60,876 nucleotides of DNA from assembly GCA_010015675.1 (NCBI GenBank), contig ML977043.1, positions 23,232 through 84,107 of the forward strand, in the 5' to 3' direction. The stretch comes from Byssothecium circinans. Lineage: Eukaryota; Ascomycota; Dothideomycetes; Pleosporales; Massarinaceae. Positions 22,822 to 33,215 of the stretch are shown here, piece after piece. The position numbers and the translations under genes are program-made. The notes beneath the pieces were generated by a model. That model did not search any database, was not told the origin of the DNA, and saw only the letters and a program-made list of their open reading frames with translations. Positions within the stretch are counted from its first letter, which is position 1. Each line of letters opens with the position of its first letter.

Positions 22822-23502
22822 CTAGATTGACTTTACGGAATGAACCTCCGAGGTACCCGCAGGCCACAGAGCTGGGCCAGGAGCGGAGTAGTTTGTAGGA
22901 ACCGGGTAGTAGAGGCCGATCAGGATTCCTGGCTTGGTTCCCTTGTAGACACCTGGGATCTTGACAGAGGGACTCAAAGTACCGCTGCCACTGCCGGTAA
23001 CCTTCACCTGGGCGCAGGCAATGTACCATTGAGCCCCACCCGCACTGCCCGCACTGTGAAGCGCAAGTCCCTCAGCACGAACAAGATATTCGCCAGCAGG
23101 CAACTCGGCCGGCAGGTCGAAGACAAAGGAGGAAATGGCGTCGGTCGACCACTTGAGGCCAGCGCTGGAAATATTGGAAGTAGTTCCGCTGTATATTTTG
23201 GTCCAGTCACCGCTGCCGTCGTATTCGGCAGCTGTATCGGGAGCTTTGGATATGTAGACCTGTTAGGGACCTGGGTGACTGAACGCACTGTTGATGACGA
23301 AGCCGATAGAATCGCCAGCCGCGACCTCGTATATCTCTGTTGAGTTGCCATTATCGGCGCCGACGGGGGAGTTCGAGTTAGTAGTTTGGCAGATGTATTC
23401 GTAAGGGTTTCCAACAACTGCGCCCTTGTGGATCAGGCGGTCATAGTTCCAGTGCGCGAGCGCAGTGGATGAGAAAGCGAGGATGGCGGTAAAAGATTTC
23501 AT
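22822..23502 (-). pseudogene. AA9 lytic polysaccharide monooxygenase gene with an in-frame TAA
   Basis: AA9 enzymes are secreted copper oxidases that cleave cellulose and related glucans. The frame starts at 23,502 with a signal peptide (MKSFTAILAFSSTALA) followed by HWNYDRL, whose His would be the copper-binding N-terminus. SAFSHPGP carries the second His, and GGAQWYIACAQ the conserved Gln/Tyr region. Codon 80, directly after HPGP, is TAA (23,263-23,265); the same frame then continues uninterrupted as QVYISKAPDTAAEYDG to a stop at 22,822. No splice pair removes the TAA. The conserved segment around DVTS-DI-CN that normally follows NSPV is also missing, so a disulphide Cys is absent. Best read as a recent pseudogene; a sequencing error at one base is the alternative. 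Confidence 0.75.
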
Positions 23503-25100
23503 AGTCGCGAGGTAAAGACCCACAATTCCAATATAGCCCATCCACAATATTATAGCGGGGACGGCCGCCAATGTGTAGGTAGCGTTATTCCAAGGGAGGT
23601 GACGTATGTAGAAGGCGCGTCTATGCAATGGTGGAACTGGTGTTGATCAAACGGTCTGCGTATCGCTCCTCGACTTTGACAGTCCCGCTGCGGTGCCCAT
23701 ACCGTATCTGTCATCCATGTGTCGCAGCGAAATGTGATGCCGTGCTTTTGTATCCGTGTGCACTTGTCCAGCTTCAAGAACCGTCCGCAGTGAAAGTCTT
23801 TCTCATGTATGCCCTCATCGATGCTCTTTTGCGGAAAGGCGGAGGGCCAACCTCGCCAAGGGCACGTGGGAAGTAATCCAAGATTTCTTCCGCTAAGCTC
23901 TCAATATTATGAATCCACCCTGCCTTCAAACAGGTAAACCCTTCTATGTCTGATGTAGTAGAGGCGCGACTGGAACCAGGCGGCGTTGAAGAGCTCGAAA
24001 GACTTGAATGAGGGTTTCGAGTGGATATGCGTTGCTCGTCCGAGTGAACTTGCACAAGTCCGGTTTGCGATAATGAATGCGTTGACTACTGCTTCCCCAC
24101 CTAACCCAACACTGCAAATCTGCTCAACTTCTTTGCGGATTTCCCCTAAAGAGCTCGACCGTTGTGGAATACCACAAATCGCATCTTCCGATGGATCTCC
24201 TTCATCAAACCCTGAATCTTCTGATGATGAGATTGCCCAGTTCGTAACGATCCCCCCAGCGCGCGAACATTGGGGTTTGCTTGTCTTTTACGGTAGTGTC
24301 GACGAAATCAGTGTGGCTGCCCTCCGGCGAGGTTGATGAAGAGCTGAGTCCAAACCTCTCATTGGACAGCGGGTGATCCAAACTCAGGTCCTGTGTGGGT
24401 ACGATGGTTCGGCCATAGAGTTGGCTTTTTTTTCCTACGGAAACGGCCTCGTAGTCGTAGAGAATGCGGTAAAGAAGGTCAGCCATAGACAGTGGAAAGT
24501 CGACCAATCTCTTCCAACCTCAGGCGTTGCGGGTGACAGATTTGAAAAATTATTTGAGATTGTCTAAACTTTTGGACGCGATGCAGTCGTCTTCTGGAAT
24601 TGGTACCGAGCATGCCGAGGAGATGAGAAGATAACTGATGAAAGGAGGATGAGCGCCGGTCTGGAGCAGGGCGGGTCGAATCAGCGCCTTCCTGCTGACA
24701 AACTAGCGCGCCCTCTGCGTCCGTTCCCAAGCTGCCTCGACCACTCTTACGACCATCATCAAAATTTGTGTCCTGCTCCTATATCAATTGCAGTCCTCTG
24801 TACGAATAGGATATTCGGTCTTCAATCGTAGCAAGATTCTCGTGCGATTGTGCTCTCAATGCAGCTCTTCAAAATCCACCCTATACACCTGCAGCTTTCG
24901 CTGTCGTTTGCCTACTCCGCACACACCTCATCCAGCCGAAATATCTTCCCGAACGGAAAACGAAGTATTTCTTAACGCGCTGTTATGGAATGCGACATGC
25001 AGGAATGATCTTGAACAGATGCAGGGCGCTGTAAACATCATGAGGGTAGTGCACCAGCAGCCAGTATGCATTGGAAAGAAGACACGCGCTCGTGCTTATT
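23503..25100. other. Non-coding or decayed stretch with short minus-strand ORFs
   Basis: About 1.6 kb without an intact gene. Minus-strand frames at 24,507-24,205 (MVDFPLSMADLLYRILYDYE...) and around 24,055-23,774 look protein-like but are short, out of frame with each other and separated by stops. No family is recognised. They may be pieces of one dead gene. Confidence 0.4.
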
Positions 25101-25109
25101 TTATATGAT

Positions 25110-26203
25110 TTTTATCGTCTTCAAAGGTCGTAGAACTTTTAGCTGGCATATCTAAAATCTCTGTATCTTCATGATGGTAACAGTCCTGCTCTTTCAACCC
25201 CAATAGCGCCGGTTCTTCTTTTTCAATGTCGACATCAGCAACACGAGCGACTCTTTACCGCGCAGCCCCGATGTGAGACGCAGTTAGATACACCAATACA
25301 CTCGTTCCTACCACAATCAAGAAGTTACCAACACGAGGCAGTTACAGCCAGTCCCATCCTGCTTTCATGACAGCCTGTGGGGGAGGTTCGTTGAACTAGA
25401 CGACTCTAGGCGGGAAGTGACCGTCTTTGCATTCAGCTCTCGGGCAACGCGGGATATCGTTCAGCTGCAAGGAGGGAGAAGAATCGCGGTTGAAGAGCGT
25501 CGCAATAGTTGCAGCGGCTTCTCCGCCAGATAGGAATAGGTCGCATATATGTACACTTCACGTCGCTCAATCGTCCATACACATGCCACAGCCCCTCCAC
25601 CTCATGACCCGCCTTTTCACTCAAATCGTCCAAAATCATCGTCAACGCCAGAAACACTCCACTCCGATCCTCAGTCCTCTTCGCCTTATCTAACTTTGCT
25701 AACGCTTTATGCGCAGCCTTTGGTTTAGCATCGTCCATCTCCTTCGTTTGCTCAACATAGAATTCCCACACCAATGCGGGGCTCGCCGTAAACGCATCTA
25801 AAGTCGAAATATGAGCAGCATCATGTGTGCGCCAAAGTTCTCCTGCACCGCGGTATGTAGCAAGGTCAGGAGAGGCAGAAAGTAAGGCGCTGACAGGCGC
25901 GAGAACGCGGTCCGAGGTTATCAAATGTTCGTGAAAAGTGTCAAGATACCAGGAGGGAGAGAGGCACAATGGAGAAGAAAATCGGTTGCTGAGACTACAT
26001 CGGAGTAGTCTGGCACAGGGTCTGAATTCATTGTATAATGCTACCCTTTTTTGATCTTGGGTGAACATGGGGGAGTTGTGAATTTGTAGCAAGGCGGCTC
26101 TGGCTAATAATGACTGACCGCTTACTTGTGCTAATCTAAAGTATTCCAAGAGTGTGCTGCTAGCTTCATCAAGTCTCGGCGTCCTTGGGTGTTCTCTTCT
26201 CAC
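25110..26203 (-). pseudogene. Sirtuin (SIR2 family, SIRT5-like) pseudogene
   Basis: Sirtuins are NAD-dependent protein deacylases. An open frame runs from 26,203 to 25,433. From about 25,945 it aligns by eye along the family: LITSDRVLAPV, then SASPDLATYRGAGELWRTHD, DAFTASPALVWEFY, PKAAHKALAKL, LSEKAGHEVEGLWHVYGR and DVKCT. After a frame change the C-terminal half continues at about 25,390-25,200 with PRVVxFNEPPP and NFLIVVGTSVLVYLTASHIG, interrupted by TAG and TAA codons. Key residues are gone: the GAG of the NAD-binding GAGxS motif, the QN of TQNVDG (here TMILDD), and the catalytic His of the LHG motif (here VYG). The first about 85 residues of the open frame have no sirtuin match. A functional paralogue elsewhere in the genome is expected. 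Confidence 0.7.
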
Positions 26204-27098
26204 CTGCTTCTTTTTCTACGTCGTTGGCTTCCAAAGAGCTCAACGTTTGTCTTTCGGAGAGCGGATTCGGAATGGTTGGGTCTTTTGCGGCTGTACCGTT
26301 CATGCGTGCCTATGCACAATTATTCTAAACGTACAACCCTTCTCTTTCACACACCAAGCCTTAAGCATACGTTATCGCGTCTAGATTTGGTACTAGTATA
26401 ACCAAAAGACGACAATTTTATACTTCTGCTGATAGAACTCCTTACACGGTAGCTCCACTCTCTTCACCCTATGACCTGCTTGGTCGATAGCCTCGATTCA
26501 GCTCCCAGCAATCATCATTAGCACACGCGGCTCCCTTCAATCACTATCCATAATTGATTGAACTCAATTAACGAGCTCATATGGTCTAAGCAAGCGATGT
26601 CTTAGCTTGTTAATATTGGCATTATAACTCTTCTTCGCGACCTTGGCTCTGTGTATATAAGGCGTGTGCGCTCAGTGACGCGTCAGGCACTTAGTACTAT
26701 ATATAATATACATACTTCTTAGATTGTAAGGGATAGTTGGGGTAAAGAAAATGCTGGTTATATCCTTGCATCTCAAAAGTTACTTGAAAGGTTTGTTTTC
26801 GTAATCTGTTTCTTAAAACTGTGCACATGTCTAGCTATCAGACGTTGAATGCTTGCGCAGCTTGTGATGAGTAGTATCGTCTCGGCCGATTACTTGGACA
26901 AAAATGTGCGGTTGCTCATTCAAGCTTCCGGGATTACCAAAGCCTTTCCCGGCTATCAGAAGAAGAAAAGGGCGGCCAATAGGGCGGAAAACGTTCGCCC
27001 TTGTGACATATCACGAGCTATAGAATATGAAAGAACCATCTACCTCTCCCCTTATTCATCGGGTACCATGGTACTAACGGTACTAGCGCTGCTGTACT
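26204..27098. other. Intergenic
   Basis: No gene recognised. A TATATAA-type word occurs near 26,653, and AT-rich text lies around 26,690-26,720. The small plus-strand frames (26,154-26,401 and 26,849-27,148) have no protein-like pattern. Confidence 0.45.
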
Positions 27099-27106
27099 TA
27101 TATAAA
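27099..27106 (+). promoter_or_regulatory. TATA-box-like element
   Basis: TATATAAA lies 172-179 bases before the ATG at 27,278. With a start site about 30 bases downstream, the transcript leader would be about 145 bases and consist almost entirely of the 14-bp repeat that follows. Confidence 0.4.
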
Positions 27107-27144
27107 ACCTCCCCCTCAACACTATTTTGTACCTCATCATCTCA

Positions 27145-27277
27145 ATAACCACAACCACATAACCACAACCACATAACCACAACCACATAACCACAACCAC
27201 ATAACCACAACCACATAACCACAACCACATAACCACAACCACATAACCACAACCACATAACCACCATAACCACAACC
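27145..27277 (+). repeat. 14-bp minisatellite abutting a start codon
   Basis: Eight perfect units of ataaccacaaccac (27,145-27,256) are followed by two partial units that end at the base before the ATG at 27,278. The plus strand contains no G here and would give an unstructured A/C leader without upstream ATGs. The repetitive minus-strand frames across it are artefacts of the repeat. Confidence 0.9.
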
Positions 27278-27798
27278 ATGATGGAATACACATCTCCAAA
27301 CGCGCATACCAATACTGCGGCTCGTCCTATCGTCGAAACCATTGCAGCGGTTGTTTCCCAACATCCATCCGATTCCGCGCCTCTCATGCCCTCTTCTAAC
27401 ATGGAATCTCATCACGACAAGGGTAAGTCGCATAGGAATACTTGCGCAAAATCAACTAACATCGATCAGGAAACGTACCTCCCAAAGACCTCGTTGTTAG
27501 GGGCGATATCGCCTACAATGAGCTTCTTCGCGACGCTGAACATGAGACCCGGGTTCATGGTCACCAAATGGTGATTCTGGCTGGTTTCGTCGAGCAATCC
27601 CCTGAGGCTGGAATAGTTTTGCTGGACACGACCTGCCACCGGCTCGCAAGCCTTCGGGAACTCGGCGGTGATGGCGAGATGATTGCGGCTATCGAGGGTT
27701 TGCTAGAGGTTCTGTCTTTGTCCATTCCGAAGGACCAACGCGACGCCTACGTTTCCATGGCCATGGAGCGTTATGGCAACATGTTGAAGAGCACCTAA
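27278..27798 (+). CDS. Small protein of unknown function, minisatellite leader
   Basis: Two exons, 27,278-27,422 and 27,470-27,798, joined through a 47-bp GTAAGT...CAG intron, give 157 residues. Splicing turns two short frames into one coherent sequence: HHDKG joins NVPPKDLVVRGDIAYNELL and leads to HGHQMVILAGFVEQSPEAG. The N-terminal half is polar and probably disordered; the C-terminal half (about residues 60-157) looks alpha-helical with regular leucines, ending KDQRDAYVSMAMERYGNM. There is no signal peptide, membrane segment or recognised domain. It stands alone between two dead genes. The strict phase and clean intron borders support a live gene; expression is unproven. Confidence 0.6.
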
Positions 27799-28030
27799 TA
27801 GGCTCCGGTTTTCACTCATTCATTTTACTGAGGGCGAAGATGATAGCTTAGATAGATGGCTCCAACTATTGGCATTGGTATAAATGTAATTTTTACTCAT
27901 CTTATAAGAAAATATGTCAACGTGCAAGTCCACAATACTATAAGCTTGAGTATTCTTATTGCTGCTAGCCCTGTAGCTTGATGGGGTCACTTCACCTCCG
28001 TTCTTCCAAGCGGAAAATTTAGAACAAATG
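27799..28030. other. Spacer before an inverted repeat
   Basis: AT-rich, probably the 3' untranslated region of the preceding gene. Nothing else is seen. Confidence 0.4.
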
Positions 28031-28125
28031 CGCTGGAGTTGCGGCTATCGCGAGTTGAAGAACTCGCTTAGAGGGCCACGAAGGCCAAGTTTGTAGTGGT
28101 TATTACTAATATCTAGGTTCACACG
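28031..28125 (+). repeat. Inverted repeat, left arm
   Basis: About 95 bp beginning cgctggagttgcggctatcg and containing tagtggttattactaatatc. It matches, in reverse complement, 29,041-29,128. A 14-base insertion near gaactcgc distinguishes it. Together the arms enclose about 0.9 kb that includes an ankyrin relic. Confidence 0.75.
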
Positions 28126-28239
28126 ATTTTGGTCACGTGGTCAGTTAGGTCCCGAGATTGCACATTGCGAATGTGTGCAGTTATAGAAGAACGGTACATA
28201 TAATCTATACTGAATAGTAGTTAAGATTTATCCTGCATC

Positions 28240-28800
28240 ACATGGCTCGTAGACTTCCTTCAATTCTGCCTCCTTTCTAGCAAGCAGGACGACGACACCA
28301 TCATGACCTGCGTAAAAAGAAGCCTGAATAGCCCTGTGAGAGCTAGGCTTCCAGTAAACATGTTGGTCTCGTCCTTGAATAGGCATATCTTGAGCACCAT
28401 GCTCAAGGAGCAGGCAATCAGCTCTTTCGTAGCCATGGAAAACAGCGGCAATGAAGGCGTTTCCGAACTCCCCTCCCTAACCTTTAGGAGTGGCGTTAGC
28501 ATCCAGTAAAAAGTTCATTATGTCTAACTGGCCGGCACAGGCGGCAGCCTAGAGCGGATCTCTAAACTTGAAGTGCTTCAACTAGGGTTAGCTTAGCGTG
28601 CTATACGAGGTTGACGAGATGGTGAGAGCTTAAGTTCTCTGTAACTCTCCTAAGAGCGCTCAAGAGCATGAAGATGATGCTTCAACGCATTAGCCACGTA
28701 CTTCTCCTTATCTATTTTGGGATTTGAGCAGGATATAGCTCTCTTAAATTTCTCCACCGCGGAGGGGTTCTCCGCGACAGTGGTAGCGACAATGGGGAAA
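28240..28800 (-). pseudogene. Ankyrin-repeat protein relic
   Basis: The minus strand reads AAACAGQLDIMNFLLDANATP, then GNAFIAAVFHGYERADCLLLEHGAQ, then HRAIQASFYAGHDGVVVLLARKEAEL, ending EPCDAG and TAA (about 28,240). These are three ankyrin-like repeats (the A-A..G....V..LL pattern). In-frame TAG codons interrupt it near 28,550 and 28,480, and the upstream part (FKRAISCSNPKIDKEKY, about 28,700) reads only in pieces. It resembles the C-terminal repeats of the large fungal ankyrin proteins, but no NACHT or other N-terminal domain is seen. Non-functional as written. Confidence 0.6.
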
Positions 28801-29040
28801 CAGCGTAATGATGGCAAGCCTCATTTAGAACAGCCTTGATCGGTGCTGAAGATTTATACCGCTACGACGTACTGTATACCAGGGCGTCCGGCTCTCAAAC
28901 TCGCGGATAATTTTTGTCCAAGAGACGCCCCCACAAGAATTCCAGCACAATTGCTCGTAGCTGTAATCATCTTAGTTGGTCCAATCATCGATGACTGGAT
29001 TGGGATAGATCTCACCTTGGTCCCTGTGCGCATTTTTTCC

Positions 29041-29128
29041 TGTGTGAAGCTAGATATTAGTAATAACCGCTACACACTTGACCCTCGTGGCCCTCCATCC
29101 AACTCGCGATGGCCGCAACTCCAACTGC
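29041..29128 (-). repeat. Inverted repeat, right arm
   Basis: Reverse complement of the left arm at 28,031-28,125 (about 80% match by eye). The arms could be terminal inverted repeats of a DNA element that carried or captured the ankyrin fragment, or an inverted duplication. No transposase and no clear target duplication were seen. Confidence 0.7.
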
Positions 29129-29136
29129 ACGTATAA

Positions 29137-29557
29137 TCTCTAAACTACAGTAACTTATTGGGTCTACTCAATGTCGTCACTTCTCTTTAATGTAAAATGG
29201 CGCTGGTTTGATACAGCCGCTCTTGCTTCGATGAATGATAGTATGTATCTTCAGTTCCTACCAACATTCGTTATTTTAAAGAGAGCAGCAGGTGCCTTGA
29301 TCAGTCAATCTGATAGCATTATTAATAATCCTTTATAATTCAAGCTTTATATGTACTGGCAGAGTATTCACAAACAACTACTCGCGAAGTATCTGCTATG
29401 TCTAAGTGAAGCTGTTATCGTATCATTCCATCCACTCACTAAACTGAATGTAGCACACATAAGCCCGGCATTTACCCAACTCATCACACTCTAAACATAG
29501 CAAAAGAGAAGATTCTATAATTAACTAAAACTCCACGATCTACCCAACCCTCTTATC
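29137..29557. other. Intergenic
   Basis: AT-leaning spacer with no gene. The last part is the likely 3' region of the minus-strand membrane protein gene. Confidence 0.45.
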
Positions 29558-31809
29558 CTACCCCTTATCATCCCGAGCCCTCCCACTAACCTCCATCCAC
29601 CCCCCATCCGCCTCATTCCCCAACGATGCATATCCCAGCTGCCGCTCGCCCCCACGTAAACTCCGTCTATCATACCCCCCATACCCCGTATCCACATGCG
29701 CTAACTGAAACTCCTCTCTCACGCCCAACTGCCTAAACACCCTTCCCCTCTCCACCAGCACCGGAAACGCCAGATCCGTCGTCGTAGCCATCCAGCTCCC
29801 AATCCCCCTACTCTCGAGGACTTGCTTTTGCAGTTGCAGGGTACCGCTAGATGTCCAGTCCGCTTTCTTCGCGCTGCGAGCGTGCGTGATGGAGCGGAAC
29901 CAGAAGATTTGCTGTATGAGGATCCAATCGAGGAGAATGAGGAAAGATCCCACGATGAGTATAATACACATGCCCAGTACACTAACACTATAGTTCTCCG
30001 CGCTGCGCGTCTTTTGCCTTCGACAAATGTCCAAAATCTCCGGATCCGTGGGTCGTGCGATCTGGCTCAGACTATTGACTCCGGGACGGATCTGGAAGGA
30101 TTCTGGGAGTGCATGTTCGTGGATGCGGCGCTGGAGGACGGCGAGGGAGAGGCTGTGCAGGTTATGTGCTTCGATCTGCCATTGCTGTGCGTCGAGGGCG
30201 GATGATCTGACGGATTTTTCGGTGAAGACCCAGTCTTGTGCGCGGAGGAGGCCGTCTGCGAGGAATTCGCCGGCCCATTGCATGGCCATGGACCAGGCTA
30301 CTTTCCAGAGGACTTTAAAGGTGGCGGTTTGGCGTTTGCTGAGGGTCAGTTTGCCAGACTCGATGCTATTCCGAATGCTGTAGAGACCGGTCAATTCGGT
30401 GCATTGGGTGGTTTCTGTGTTGCAGAATTGGTATTGTTCCGTGCAACCGAGGATGGAGAGATCATTTGTTGCTTCGAAGAATCCGGCGACGACTGAGGCA
30501 TTTGTGGCGTGGAAGAGAGGGTCTGTCACGGCGGAGGTATATTGCGCTCGGTTGAAGATGGAGATGAGGGATACATCGGCGTTGGGGACGGCGAAGTCTG
30601 GGATAGGTGTGAAGTCGCTGGCGTTGGGGTAATTATGGTAAGCTGTGAGGGCTCTGGAGTGGCTGTTAGTTCCATCTATGGGAAATACATATGTTTGATG
30701 CAGGGCGAGGGTAGGTGAGTGAAGGAAACTTACTCAAGTGTATATGCCTTGATGAAATTGTCCTTCATGTACTTGGTTACACAAAAAGTGGCAAGGTCCG
30801 ACATTGCATCTTTAGACGTAGCTGGACAGCCTACCTTCGTTTTTCCAAATTCATAGAACTTTGCCGTTGTATTCGTCATCCTGGCCCAAGCCTCCGGCAC
30901 ACCGTCCTTCCAGCCCGTCGCATACTGGTTCGCTTTCACAGGCGCACAAGTAGTTACTCTTCTCAACGAGACGCCCTCCATCTTTGGATTATTGATGCCC
31001 AGATCGACGTTGGAGTGCAAATGTCCGCTATCATATCTTACGGCAAACTCAGTAGCGCACGCACCGCCCCCAAATGGACAGGTTGCGTTGTAGACGGCGG
31101 AAGCGTTGACGCCACGGAGTTGTGACTGTACAAAGGATCCGCAGTCGCCTTTTCCCTCCTCCGTATCGTCATTGTAGCAGGCTCGAACGTATGCCATACT
31201 CTTCGTCATCGTTATGCGGCCCATCAAGATCATTGAGTTGAAAGTAAGAAGATCCCTCTCATTCATCTGGGAAGAATTCGCACTCCTTGGATTGTCAATC
31301 TCTTTTGGAAATCCACAAGTCTCACTCAAGATCAGCGCTTGGCCAGCCCCCATACTCGCAATTCTAGAAGCCAACAGCGCCGCAGCACCAAACAATGCGA
31401 TGTGGAATATCGTGCCAATAATCAAGGGTAAAGCATTTCTCGTCGGCGCGGTCGTTTTCCCTCTCCATGCAACAGCCGATCGGACGAAGCCCCATAGTGC
31501 ACTCGGGGCGGTTGCTGCATTACGGAGAATGACTTGTTGTTGGTGGAACAAGCCATCTCGAGCATCAGTTGTGGAACGCGATTGGTGTATTACGAAACAG
31601 AGAACGCGGTAGAAACTGGCGCCGGAGAATTGGACGAACAGAGAGAGGAAGGAGACGAGGATTGCGCCCGAGTAGAATGGGAGGGTTAGAGTGGCGCCGC
31701 GCATCTTCCCATATTCTATACGACGTCAGTGTTTTGAGTACATGATAAGAACGAAGTGTAGTGCAATACCCCAATTGTACCAGAACCCATTTGCAACGTT
31801 ATCCACCAT
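29558..31809 (-). CDS. Polytopic membrane protein, fungal family of unknown function
   Basis: Three exons on the minus strand, 31,809-31,770, 31,715-30,734 and 30,662-29,558, give 708 residues. The first exon is only 13 codons plus one base (MVDNVANGFWYNW) and is joined by a 54-bp intron to GATLTLPFYSG. The second intron (71 bp, GTAAGT...AACAG) restores phase to HSRALTAYHNY. Hydrophobic segments include GAILVSFLSLFVQFSG, LPLIIGTIFHIALFGAAALL and VLGMCIILIVGSFLILLDWI, so both halves are anchored. Between them lies a long Cys-rich, probably extracytosolic region (ETCGFP, ATCPFGGGAC, NADVSLISIF). I associate this layout with an expanded family of uncharacterised ascomycete membrane proteins; no activity is known to me. 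Confidence 0.75.
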
Positions 31810-32104
31810 CGTAGCAACAATGAGGGCTTCGCCTCGTTGTATTTCTCAAGAACCGTGGCGTGAGGTTCGCAAGTGGCCTTTAAAGTTTGAGTAACAATCA
31901 ATCACCCGGAATGTTGGAGGGGCCAAGCAACTATATAAAAGGCCGAAAGGTCATAGCTCATAGTCGGTCGGACACGGTCGATGACATGGTTATAGGGGAA
32001 AGGGCGGGGGCCGTAAACCGGCATGTCGTGCGCCGGTTTGCCGTTTAGGGGCCACACCTTAGCGAGTCAAAATGTCGTGGTCCCGCCTCGCCGGGTTTCT
32101 CCTT
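31810..32104. other. Intergenic with a short hairpin
   Basis: An inverted word pair (aaaccggc ... gccggttt) at about 32,017-32,042 could form a hairpin. A TATATAA-like word near 31,931 may be the TATA element of the minus-strand gene or chance. Confidence 0.4.
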
Positions 32105-32523
32105 AGGGGGGTTTCCTGAGTCGATATGAACTTCTGATATGAGTTTTGACGTCAGAGGGGGTAGGCCAAGATTCACTCTGCAGGGGGGGGTGCCGAGCCT
32201 TTTGCCACCTACGTACCCTACCCACAAAGTCACCTTTTTCAAACCTATATAACTCAACTAATTCTTGTTGGATTTTTATAACAAATATATCATTTGATAG
32301 GCAAAAAGCAGCTCTACAACTTTGCTATAGAAAAATTTTACAAATAGTAAATAAAAAAAATATATTAGGTCCTTAAAGTAGAAAAGGTTCCGATAAAAAA
32401 TGCATTAATATAGGTGTGGCGCGCCAAGAAAGTAGGCTGATACAAGTATAAACTTTTATGTGGCCGCTTTAAGGATTACATAATCTATATTAGAAAGATC
32501 ATATCAGCCCAGGAAACCCCCCT
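32105..32523. mobile_element. MITE-like element with terminal inverted repeats
   Basis: The left end aggggggtttcctgagtcga and the right end, reverse-complemented, aggggggtttcctgggctga match over about 24 bp. CTT flanks both sides (32,102-32,104 and 32,524-32,526), giving a 3-bp target duplication as expected for PIF/Harbinger-type elements. The 419-bp interior is AT-rich and has no coding capacity, so it is non-autonomous. Superfamily is inferred only from the duplication length. Confidence 0.6.
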
Positions 32524-33215
32524 CTTCAATATGAGGCTATATGTGTTATGGCGTCTTGGAAGTTTCTTCGATGCAATGAGAAAGTCAATAAGGGTTCAAA
32601 AACTAAAAAAGTACATAGGTGGTCTGGAAATGTTGGAGGACGAACCTTGTTACGCCCGACGTTGGTTGAAACTGACGATTGGGGGCCTAAAGCATTAAAA
32701 TAGCGTGCAGTAAACATGGACAACGTGTGCAAAAACGACTCGCAAAGCATCTGAAAGAGGAAAACTTGTTGAACGAGATGAAAGAATTGGCGACGAATAA
32801 CGCAGTCGTGTTAATTTTGTTCGAGTGAATAGTGCTAGTGGAGTGTAAAGAAAAGGTTGAGCGTACGGCAAAGCACTGCCAGACCAGCGTCGTCAACCTC
32901 CGCCAATTTCTACGTGTCGCTGTACTTTATTCGCCCAAACGCCCGAGTCGAACGCAACGCCTTTCGAAGCGTCCGCGCATAAGAATCAATTTGGTGACAT
33001 GTCAGAGAAAGGCGAAGGGGCTGAGAGGGGGCGGCTGAAGGCGACTCTCGCTCTCTCGTGCGGAAAACGTTCATGTTCAGCCATACACTAGCACTGTTCC
33101 GGTGAGACTAGCACAGCTTCTTTGGGCAATCGATCGTACTGGGATTGATATATGTATGCAGTGGATACTCCACCACAACGGTAGGGTCAGGTCAATAAGA
33201 AACTTTGGCGGAGCT
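32524..33215. other. Intergenic
   Basis: No gene recognised. The open frames on both strands are short and low in information. It includes the 3' side of the Rrn5-like gene. Confidence 0.5.

Noticed and set aside
23503..24740. A live multi-exon gene on the minus strand
   Set aside because: No combination of splice sites that I tried joined the short frames into a coherent protein, and I recognise no homologous block.
27018..27433. Minus-strand proteins rich in Trp, Leu, Cys, Gly, Val
   Set aside because: They are antisense translations of the 14-bp minisatellite.
30027..30718. Plus-strand ORFs opposite the membrane protein gene
   Set aside because: No domain and low protein-like quality; the minus strand gives a spliced protein with membrane helices.
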